From Rhodocyclales bacterium (GTDB lineage Bacteria > Pseudomonadota > Gammaproteobacteria > Burkholderiales > Rhodocyclaceae): 32,594 bases of DNA. The notes beneath the pieces were generated by a model. The model worked only from the letters and a program-made list of their open reading frames with translations, made no database searches and had not been told where the DNA came from. Of this stretch, positions 9,044-15,705 are shown piece after piece. Position 1 is the stretch's first letter, and every line of letters starts with the position of its first letter. The stretch is from NCBI GenBank assembly GCA_016214175.1, contig JACRPB010000116.1, forward strand, positions 1 through 32,594, given 5' to 3'. Made by a program: the position numbers and the translations under genes.

Positions 9044-9061
9044 CAATACCCTACCGTATGG
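9044..9061. promoter_or_regulatory. Operator 2, imperfect copy overlapping the tetR start codon
   Basis: CAATACCCTACCGTATGG matches operator 1 at 12 of its 14 arm positions, with the same 4-bp spacer; the right arm is perfect. It begins 52 bp after operator 1, close to five helical turns, so two dimers would sit on the same DNA face. The tetR ATG (9058-9060) lies inside the right arm. Confidence 0.55.
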
Positions 9062-9633
9062 ACAAATCGCCGCGCGTCACGCCTCGCAGTTCCCTCGACC
9101 GCAACGCCTGGATCCACGGCGCCATCGAGGTCGTCGCCGCGGACGGCATGGACGGCCTGCGCGTCGAAGTGCTGGCGAAGACGCTCGGCGTCACCAAGGG
9201 CAGCTTCTACTGGCATTTCAAGGATCGCCGCGACCTCTGCGACGCGGTGCTGGCGACCTGGAAGGAAGGCCGCATCCGCGACATCCGCAAGCAGACCGCG
9301 GCGCAGCCCGGCGGCGAACTGGCGGCGCTCCAGCACACGATCGAGGTCTATTCGGCGGCGAAGAACCGCAAGGGCATCGCCATCGAGGCGGCGATCCGCA
9401 TGTGGGCGCGCCAGGACGCCCCCACCGCCGCCATCGTCGAGGAAGTCGATGCCACGCGCCTCAACTGCACGCGCCAGTTGTTCCTCGCGCTGGGCCTGTC
9501 GGAGGCCGAAGCCAAGGCGCGCAGCGTGCTGCTCTACGCCTACGTCTTCGGCTTCTCGATGATGCAGTGCGGCCAGTTTCCGATGGACGCCGCCGTGACC
9601 AAGCGCTGGATCATGGACCGCATCACCCAATAG
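9058..9633 (+). CDS. TetR/AcrR-family transcriptional regulator
   Basis: A 191-residue repressor-type regulator. The N-terminal helix-turn-helix (about residues 15-60) includes the family pattern GVTKGSFYWHFKDR followed by a Leu/Asp-rich helix. The helical remainder is the ligand and dimerisation domain. The ATG at 9058 was chosen because the longer in-frame ORF from 8938 would run through the promoter and the operators. Divergent orientation from etfBA and an acyl-CoA dehydrogenase suggests control of that operon by an acyl-CoA or a related metabolite, as in other TetR regulators of fatty or aromatic acid catabolism. The ligand is inferred only from context. It ends 16 bp from the convergent GGDEF-EAL gene. 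Confidence 0.93.
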   Translation: MDKSPRVTPRSSLDRNAWIHGAIEVVAADGMDGLRVEVLAKTLGVTKGSFYWHFKDRRDLCDAVLATWKEGRIRDIRKQTAAQPGGELAALQHTIEVYSAAKNRKGIAIEAAIRMWARQDAPTAAIVEEVDATRLNCTRQLFLALGLSEAEAKARSVLLYAYVFGFSMMQCGQFPMDAAVTKRWIMDRITQ

Positions 9634-9649
9634 CGCCGGCGCGGCGCGC

Positions 9650-11719
9650 TCACTCGGGCAGTGCCGGGCGGCCGAAATAGTAACCCTGCGCGTAATCCAC
9701 GCCGATTTCGACCAGCATGTTCGCGGTCGCGTCGTCCTCGACGAACTCGGCCACGGTCTTGAGCCCGAATTGATGGGCCATGCCGTTGATGTGCTCGACC
9801 ATGATGCGGTCGCGCTCGTCGGCGACGATCTGGCGCACGAAGCTGCCTTCGATCTTGACGTAATCGATGGCCAGGTATTTCAGGTAGAGGAAGGACGAGA
9901 AGCCGCTGCCGAAATCGTCGAGCGCGACGGCGATCTTGCTGTCGCGCAACTCCTCGATCACCGCCCGCACCTGGGTCAGGTTGGGCAGGGCTTCGCGTTC
10001 GGTGAGTTCGAGCACGATGTTCTCGCACGGCACCCCGGCGCTGCGCACCAGATCGGGAATGCCGCGGATCCACTCGATGTCGTTAAAGCTGCGCGGGAAC
10101 AGGTTGAAGAAGATCTTGGCCTGCGGATGGCGCACGGCGATCTTGGCGTAATGGGCGAGCCCCTTGCGGAACACTTCGCGATCGAGCTCCTTGGCCAGGC
10201 CCAGTTCCTCGGCCACTTCGATGAACTCGCCGGCGGGAATCACCGCCGCGCCGTCGCGGATGCGCACCAGCACTTCGTAGGCCACCACGCTGCGGTCGGC
10301 GACCGCGACGATCGGCTGCAGGAAGGCCTCGATGCGATCCTCGCGCATCGCGTTGCGCAGGAAATCGCCCTGGCGGAAGATGTTCATCATGCTGCGGTCT
10401 TTTTCCGACTCCGCGGTCATGACCTGGTTCTTGCCGTGGGTCTTGGCCTTGTACAGCACGACGTCCATCGCGGCGACAATCTCGCTCTCGGTCTTGCCGT
10501 CCTCGGGGAAGCTCACCAGGCTGAAACTGGCGGTAGTGCGGATGCTGCCGACCGGCAGTTCGAATTCTTTGCCAGCCAGCGTCTGATGCAGCTTGTTGGC
10601 GACGTTGAGGCCGGCCTCGCCCGGCGTCTCGGGCAGGATGATGGCGAACTCGTCGCCGCCCAGACGCGCCAGCACGTCGCCCTTGCGCAGCCCGGCGGCG
10701 AGCATCGCCGTCAGTTCCTTGAGCACCATGTCGCCGATCGGGTGGCCGAAGGTGTCGTTGATGTACTTGAAATTGTCGAGGTCGATCATGATCAGCGAGA
10801 AGCCACGCTCGTGGCGCGTCGCGCGGATGATTTCGTATTGCAGGAACTCCTGGAACTTGCGGCGGTTGTAAAGGCCGGTGAGCGGATCGCGGATCGACAG
10901 TTCCTGGAGGCGGGTGTTGTAGTCCTGGATGGTCGTCAGCAGGTGATTGAAGTAGTCGGCGAGGTGCTTCACTTCGGCCAGCCGGTTCGAGCCGGCGACG
11001 CGCTGACTCAAGTCCATGTCCTGGGTCATGCCGCGCATCACGGCAACCAGGTTGGCGATCGGCAGCACCACCAGGTAGCGCAGCTTCATGTAGAGAATGA
11101 CGAAGACCACGGCCACCACCAGCAGGGTGTAGGCGATGATGGTGTTGATGACCTCGTTGAAGGAAACCTTCAGGGTCTGGATCGGATAAGTGATGTCGAT
11201 CACTCCATGGACGGCGCCGACGTGCGACTGGGTATGGCAGACCAGGCATTCCGCGGTGGCGACGACGGGATAGAGGTAGCGGATCGATTCCTTGTTCGGA
11301 AACAGCATGGTATCGCTGCCGCCCGTCAACGCCTCGCGCAAGGCCGCGTCCTGCGCGATGCGGTTCGCGTCGCTGGCGGCGATGCCGAACTGCGTCGCCA
11401 CCACTTGACCGCGGTAGACGCTGACGTTGAGATCGGGGAAAGTCGCATTCAGATGGCCGATGACGTCAGCGATTTCCTGCTTGTTCCAGCCCTTGCGCAT
11501 GGCCGAGTAAAGGCTCTCGAACACCAGCTTGGAAGTCTTCTGCGCGTCGTCGCGCGCCAGTTCGCGGATGGCGCGGTCGCGCATGACGCCGGACAGGAAG
11601 AACATGAGCAGGAAGGCCACCACCACCGAAAGGAAGGAAAGCAGCATCAGCAGCCGGCCCAAGGTCAGCGGACCGCTACCGCCGGTCCGGCTTGCCTCGA
11701 TTTTGATCGATGTCGTCAT
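9650..11719 (-). CDS. Bifunctional GGDEF-EAL c-di-GMP protein with periplasmic c-type haem motif
   Basis: A 689-residue inner-membrane protein. TM1 is about 20-44. A periplasmic sensor of about 145 residues contains CLVCH (Cys158, Cys161, His162), a CxxCH covalent haem-c motif near its end, in the style of DUF3365/Tll0287-like haem sensors. TM2 is about 190-212, followed by a HAMP-like stretch. The GGDEF domain has an intact GGDEF (354-358) and the inhibitory RxxD site (Arg345-Asp348), so an active, product-inhibited diguanylate cyclase is expected. The EAL domain has EVL instead of EAL (Glu482) but keeps Asn539, Glu571, Asp601/Asp602, Lys622, Glu658 and Gln678, so phosphodiesterase activity is also possible. 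It starts 13 bp after the chemoreceptor stop. The net direction of activity cannot be read from sequence. Confidence 0.93.
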   Translation of the reverse strand: MTTSIKIEASRTGGSGPLTLGRLLMLLSFLSVVVAFLLMFFLSGVMRDRAIRELARDDAQKTSKLVFESLYSAMRKGWNKQEIADVIGHLNATFPDLNVSVYRGQVVATQFGIAASDANRIAQDAALREALTGGSDTMLFPNKESIRYLYPVVATAECLVCHTQSHVGAVHGVIDITYPIQTLKVSFNEVINTIIAYTLLVVAVVFVILYMKLRYLVVLPIANLVAVMRGMTQDMDLSQRVAGSNRLAEVKHLADYFNHLLTTIQDYNTRLQELSIRDPLTGLYNRRKFQEFLQYEIIRATRHERGFSLIMIDLDNFKYINDTFGHPIGDMVLKELTAMLAAGLRKGDVLARLGGDEFAIILPETPGEAGLNVANKLHQTLAGKEFELPVGSIRTTASFSLVSFPEDGKTESEIVAAMDVVLYKAKTHGKNQVMTAESEKDRSMMNIFRQGDFLRNAMREDRIEAFLQPIVAVADRSVVAYEVLVRIRDGAAVIPAGEFIEVAEELGLAKELDREVFRKGLAHYAKIAVRHPQAKIFFNLFPRSFNDIEWIRGIPDLVRSAGVPCENIVLELTEREALPNLTQVRAVIEELRDSKIAVALDDFGSGFSSFLYLKYLAIDYVKIEGSFVRQIVADERDRIMVEHINGMAHQFGLKTVAEFVEDDATANMLVEIGVDYAQGYYFGRPALPE

Positions 11720-11732
11720 GTCGCGCCGGCGC

Positions 11733-13355
11733 TCAGCGAATCAGACGGAAATAGGCGATCAGTTCGCGCAGCCGGGACGAGGTGTCGCGCATCTGACCGG
11801 CCTTGCGGCTGACTTCGGCGACCGCGGCCGACGTCTGGTCGATGCCGGTCATGATGCCCGCCACCTGGCCCGCAATCTCGTCGCTGGCGGCCGACTGCTG
11901 GCGCGTGCCGTCGGCGATGTTGCGCGAAATCGCGATCACTTCTTCGCCGTGCTGCGACACCGAATCGAGCCCGGCACGCGCCTGATTCATGGCCGCGTCG
12001 GTGGTGGCGACGTGCGCCCCGGCGGTTTCCATGTTGGTCACGGCGATCTGGGTGATGCGCTGAATCTCGTTGACGCTGGCGGTAATCTCCGCCGTCTGAT
12101 TGCTGGCCTTTTCCGCCAGCTTGCGGACCTCGTCGGCCACCACGGCGAAACCGCGGCCGCTCTCGCCCGCCCGCGCCGCCTCGATCGCGGCATTCAGCGC
12201 CAGCAGGTTGGTCTGCTCGGCGATCTCCTTGATCGCCTCGGTAATCCTGCCGATGGCGAAGATGGACTGGAACAGCTCGGACATGGTGTGGCCGGCGCCT
12301 TGCACCGTCGTCACGACGTTCTGCGACGCCTGCTGGCTTTCCAGCATGCGCGTCGACGTCTCGCCCAGCAGGGTGCGCGATCCTTCCACCACCAGCGTCG
12401 CCTGCGCGGCGCTGTCGGCGACGGCATGCACCGAGGTTGCCAACTGCTCCACGGCCGCCGCGATGCGGCCGACGGCACCGGCCTGGTCGTCCGCGACCTG
12501 CCGCGCCTGTTCCATCTCGCTGCTGAGGACCGCGGCATCGCCGCCGACGAGCTGAGCCGCTTCGGCAATTTCGGCCACGACGGACTTGAGGTGCGTCTGC
12601 ATCGTCACCAGCGAGTCGTTGAGCTTGCCGAGTTCGTCGACCCGGTGCAGGGGAATCGACTCCGTCAAATCGCCCTGGGTAATGCGGTCGAGGCGGCCGA
12701 TGATGCGGCCGACGATGGTCATGATGTGGTTTTGCAGCATCAGCAGCCACACGCCGGCGCCGATGCTGGCGATGCTCAAAACTTGCAGCAGCAGCGAGAT
12801 CGTCCCTTGCGCAATGCCCAGCGCCGGGCCCAAGGCGTTCAGTGCCGCGCTGACGACCTGGACCGCGAGCAGCCAGAGCACGATGCTGCTGAGCTTGGTC
12901 TTGAGGGCGGTGCGCGCCCACAGCGAGGGGCCCGGCACCGCGGCTCCGGCCGCCTGCAACTGCCTGTAGAGCGCCTCGGCGGCGGCGATTTGCGCGCGGT
13001 CGGGTTCGGTGCGCACCGACATGTAGCCGATGGTTGCGTTGTTCTGGCGCACCGGCACCACCATGGCGTCGACCCAGTAGTAGTTGCCGTTCTTGCAGCG
13101 ATTCTTGACCGTGCCGCGCCAGGGCCGGCCCGCTTTCAGGGTATCCCAGAGATAGGCGAAGGCCGCCGGCGGCATGTCGGGATGGCGCACGATGTTGTGG
13201 TTCTTGCCGATCAGCTCCTCGCGGGAGAAGCCGCTGACTTCGACGAACGTGTCGTTGGCGTAGGTGATGATGCCCTTGAGATCGGTGCGCGAAACGATGT
13301 ACCGTCCCTTGGGGAAGGGCACCTCGATTTGCGTGACGGGCTGATTGTTTTTCAT
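11733..13355 (-). CDS. Aer-like methyl-accepting chemotaxis protein with N-terminal PAS domain
   Basis: A 540-residue chemoreceptor. The cytoplasmic N-terminal PAS domain (about 10-115) shows the Aer-like pattern [13 protein letters not shown], a class that often senses redox state through FAD. Two adjacent membrane helices (about 155-215) have almost no periplasmic loop. A HAMP domain follows, then the long MCP signalling domain with the highly conserved hairpin tip ([36 protein letters not shown]). It should therefore report an internal redox or energy signal to CheA/CheW. I chose the ATG at 13355 (MKNNQPVTQ) over the longer frame from 13397 because PAS homology begins just after it. No cheA or cheW is in the window. 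It lies between two c-di-GMP genes on the same strand. Confidence 0.94.
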   Translation of the reverse strand: MKNNQPVTQIEVPFPKGRYIVSRTDLKGIITYANDTFVEVSGFSREELIGKNHNIVRHPDMPPAAFAYLWDTLKAGRPWRGTVKNRCKNGNYYWVDAMVVPVRQNNATIGYMSVRTEPDRAQIAAAEALYRQLQAAGAAVPGPSLWARTALKTKLSSIVLWLLAVQVVSAALNALGPALGIAQGTISLLLQVLSIASIGAGVWLLMLQNHIMTIVGRIIGRLDRITQGDLTESIPLHRVDELGKLNDSLVTMQTHLKSVVAEIAEAAQLVGGDAAVLSSEMEQARQVADDQAGAVGRIAAAVEQLATSVHAVADSAAQATLVVEGSRTLLGETSTRMLESQQASQNVVTTVQGAGHTMSELFQSIFAIGRITEAIKEIAEQTNLLALNAAIEAARAGESGRGFAVVADEVRKLAEKASNQTAEITASVNEIQRITQIAVTNMETAGAHVATTDAAMNQARAGLDSVSQHGEEVIAISRNIADGTRQQSAASDEIAGQVAGIMTGIDQTSAAVAEVSRKAGQMRDTSSRLRELIAYFRLIR

Positions 13356-13451
13356 GGGAATCTTTCTGCCGGATGAGCCCCGCGGCGCGGCGCGCACGGA
13401 GCGAGGCGGCGCAGGTTGCGCATGCCTCGCGATGCCGGGCGGAGAACGAAA

Positions 13452-14873
13452 TCAGCCCGCATCTTTGTTGGGGAGGAAAGGACGATAAAGCTGATCCTCG
13501 CCGAGAATGTGGTCGCGCAGCCAATCGCGCAGGAAGCCCAGGATGCGTTCCCCCAGTTGCGTCCGGCGATGGTAGGAAAACTCCTCGCGGACGTTGCTGA
13601 CCCAATGCACGAACCCCTGGTGGATGCGGCGATGGCTGTCCAGTTGCGCATAGCCGCAGCTTTCCATGAGCTGTTCCTCGAAATGGAAATGGAAGGCGGC
13701 ATAGCCGACGAGTTCGTCGATGATCATGGCGACCACGTTGCGGTCGTTCTGCGCTTCCGCACTGGCAAGCTGGTTGATGGTGTCGATCAGGATCATGTGC
13801 TGCTCGTCGATGTGCGTATTGCCGACGCTCATCGAATCCGACCACTGCACCAGGGATACGGTTTCCCGCTCCCGGATCACGTCGACGAAGGCCTCGACCA
13901 CCATCGGATCGAACTGGGTGCCGCTTTGCTGCCGGATCAGATCCACCGCGCGCGCGGCGCTCCACGGCTCCTTGTAGGGCCGGCGCGAAGTCAGCGCATC
14001 GAAAACGTCGGCGACCGCGCAGATCCGCCCCGCCAGGGGGATCGCATCGCCGGACAGTCCATTCGGGTAGCCGTTGCCGTCGAACCACTCGTGGTGGGTA
14101 TGGGCAATCTCCGCGCCCAGTTGCATGTAGCGGCTGTCGCCCATCATCAAGTTGGCCTGCTTCAGCAACTGGGTGCCGACGGCGGTATGGAGCTTGATGA
14201 TCTCCCGCTCTTCGTCGGTCAACGGGCCCGCCTTGAGCAGAATCCGGTCCGGCGTCGTAATTTTGCCGACGTCGTGGAGAATGCTGGCGGTGGCGATGTG
14301 CTCGATGAAGGTTTCGTCGAGGATGGCGGGAAAGCTGCCGCGCCGTTGCAGTTCGCGCGCGGTTTGCCCGACCAGAGGCGCCACCCGCAGCACGTGCACC
14401 CCGGTGTCCTTGTCCCGATGCTCCGCGAAGTTGGCCATCGCCACGACCGTCGACTTGCCGTTGCGCCGCACTTCCTCCAACGAACGCGTTTCGCGGGTGA
14501 CGTCGAGAAAGGTGTAGACATACCCGCCGGATTGCAGCGGAACGGCGGATATCCGCAGGACGGTACCGTTCGGCCGCACGCGTTCGAAGTGCCGCGTCTC
14601 CCCTTTTTCCAAAGGCTTCAAGCGTTCGGCGACAAAGACGTCGTGATTGCCGGCATCGAAGAATTCGCCGCGTTTCAGCAGGATGCGGATCACTTCGGCG
14701 TAAGGCCGCCCGATGAATTGCTGCGCCCCATCCAGTCCCAGCAGCCGGCGATAGGCCTGATTGTGCCCGCGCACCACCAGCTTCTCGTCCAGCCAGAGAA
14801 AGCCCTGGTCCATCGCCTCCATGGCCTCCGCCAGGCCGGCATCCGCAGCAGCAAGTCCGTCCGTTCCAGGCAT
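13452..14873 (-). CDS. PAS-HD-GYP-hemerythrin protein, probable O2/NO-responsive c-di-GMP phosphodiesterase
   Basis: A 473-residue soluble three-domain protein. Residues 10-130 form a PAS-7-type domain. The HD-GYP domain at 140-335 has His200-Asp201 in ILHDVGK and HHEWFDGNGYP at 260-270, so c-di-GMP hydrolysis is expected. At 340-470 is a complete bacteriohemerythrin domain: His359, His395, Glu399, His414, His418, His455 and Asp460 match the seven ligands of the non-haem di-iron O2 site in both order and spacing. Oxygen or NO binding at the di-iron centre may therefore gate the phosphodiesterase. The start is ATG 14873 with AGGAGG four bases upstream. Its 181-bp leader contains a hairpin and a 16-bp palindrome, so it may have its own promoter. 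The downstream chemoreceptor follows after 96 bp. Confidence 0.95.
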   Translation of the reverse strand: MPGTDGLAAADAGLAEAMEAMDQGFLWLDEKLVVRGHNQAYRRLLGLDGAQQFIGRPYAEVIRILLKRGEFFDAGNHDVFVAERLKPLEKGETRHFERVRPNGTVLRISAVPLQSGGYVYTFLDVTRETRSLEEVRRNGKSTVVAMANFAEHRDKDTGVHVLRVAPLVGQTARELQRRGSFPAILDETFIEHIATASILHDVGKITTPDRILLKAGPLTDEEREIIKLHTAVGTQLLKQANLMMGDSRYMQLGAEIAHTHHEWFDGNGYPNGLSGDAIPLAGRICAVADVFDALTSRRPYKEPWSAARAVDLIRQQSGTQFDPMVVEAFVDVIRERETVSLVQWSDSMSVGNTHIDEQHMILIDTINQLASAEAQNDRNVVAMIIDELVGYAAFHFHFEEQLMESCGYAQLDSHRRIHQGFVHWVSNVREEFSYHRRTQLGERILGFLRDWLRDHILGEDQLYRPFLPNKDAG

Positions 14874-14959
14874 TTGCCTCCTCTCGCAAGCCGGGTCTCG
14901 ACGTCACGGAAACCGGGCCCGGCTACAGCATTTCCCCAATATATACAAAGAAATACTCG

Positions 14960-14985
14960 ACGCCGCATTTTAGGGAAAGCGGCGT
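14960..14985 (-). other. Hairpin in the leader region of the HD-GYP gene
   Basis: Perfect 7-bp arms ACGCCGC / GCGGCGT with a 12-nt loop in an otherwise AT-richer stretch, between the response-regulator stop (15055) and the HD-GYP start (14873). It could be a weak terminator for the upstream two-component operon. A TATATT box (complement of 14938-14943) just downstream could be a -10 for the HD-GYP gene. Confidence 0.35.
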
Positions 14986-15018
14986 TGCCTAGATATTCAC
15001 ATATCCATGTAGTGGCAA

Positions 15019-15034
15019 TACCGGTATACCGGTA
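15019..15034. promoter_or_regulatory. 16-bp perfect palindrome, possible operator
   Basis: TACCGGTATACCGGTA is fully self-complementary and is also a direct repeat of TACCGGTA. It lies about 145 bp upstream of the HD-GYP-hemerythrin start and 21 bp downstream of the response-regulator stop. It is a candidate binding site for a dimeric regulator, possibly the NarL-type protein encoded next to it. There is no evidence beyond symmetry and position. Confidence 0.4.
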
Positions 15035-15054
15035 GCAGCCGGGCAATAACGGGT

Positions 15055-15705
15055 TCAGACACTGGAGACCAGGCCATTGCGGATCGCATAACGCGTGAGC
15101 GCCACGACGCTATCGACGTTGAGCTTGCGCATGATGTTGCGCCTATGCACCTCGACGGTCGACAGGGCGATGTCAAGTTGCGCCGCGATTTGCGCCGACG
15201 TCAGTCCGACGGCGACCAGTTGCAGCACCTGAATTTCGCGGGCGCCGAGTTTGGGTCCCGACGCCGGCTTGTCGTCGCCGCCTGCGCCGGCAAACGCCCC
15301 CCGGACGGCATCCGTCGCATCCGGACACAGGTAGGAACGATTGCGGCAGACGGCGTCGATCGCGCGCAGCAATTCGGCACCGCCCTCGGCCTTGGTCACG
15401 TAAGCGGCAGCGCCGGCGTTGAGCATGTCGCGGACGTAGCCGGCGTCGGCAAAGGTGGACACCGCGATCACTTTCACGCGCGGATGGGTGGCGGCAATCT
15501 GCCGCGTCAGATCGATGCCGTTGATGCCGGGCATGTCGATGTCCATGCAGACGATGCTCGGCGCCGTCTCCCGCGTCAGGGCCATGACCTCGCGGCCGTC
15601 GCCGGTCTCCGCCACCACCTCGAAGTCCGGATTCCTCTCCAGCAGTATCCGCAAGGCTTCGCGAAACATCTGATGGTCGTCGGCGAGCAAAATGCGCACG
15701 TTCAT
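15055..15705 (-). CDS. NarL/FixJ-family response regulator
   Basis: A 216-residue DNA-binding response regulator. The receiver domain (1-120) has the LLADDH acidic pocket, phospho-acceptor Asp55 (CMDIDMPG) and Lys in YVTKAE. The LuxR-type helix-turn-helix at the C-terminus has LGAREIQVLQLVAVGLTSAQIA and STVEVHRRNIMRKL. The real start is ATG 15705. The same frame extends far upstream but only as a shadow of the kinase gene. The ATG overlaps the kinase TGA (ATGA), so the two are translationally coupled and are a cognate pair. Target genes are unknown; the downstream c-di-GMP genes are candidates by position. Confidence 0.96.
   Translation of the reverse strand: MNVRILLADDHQMFREALRILLERNPDFEVVAETGDGREVMALTRETAPSIVCMDIDMPGINGIDLTRQIAATHPRVKVIAVSTFADAGYVRDMLNAGAAAYVTKAEGGAELLRAIDAVCRNRSYLCPDATDAVRGAFAGAGGDDKPASGPKLGAREIQVLQLVAVGLTSAQIAAQLDIALSTVEVHRRNIMRKLNVDSVVALTRYAIRNGLVSSV

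Noticed and set aside
8938-9057. N-terminal extension of the TetR protein by 40 residues
   Set aside because: It would translate the promoter and both operators and lacks family homology; the ATG at 9058 gives a normal TetR N-terminus.
9770-11812. 680-codon plus-strand frame antisense to the GGDEF-EAL gene
   Set aside because: Antisense shadow typical of high-GC coding DNA; rich in His, Asp, Val and Gln, with no family features.
11716-14907. Open frame of 1063 codons on the minus strand across the chemoreceptor and HD-GYP genes
   Set aside because: It is an alternative frame of two well-supported genes, is dominated by Arg, Gly and Ala as expected from GC-rich out-of-frame reading, and shows no domain.
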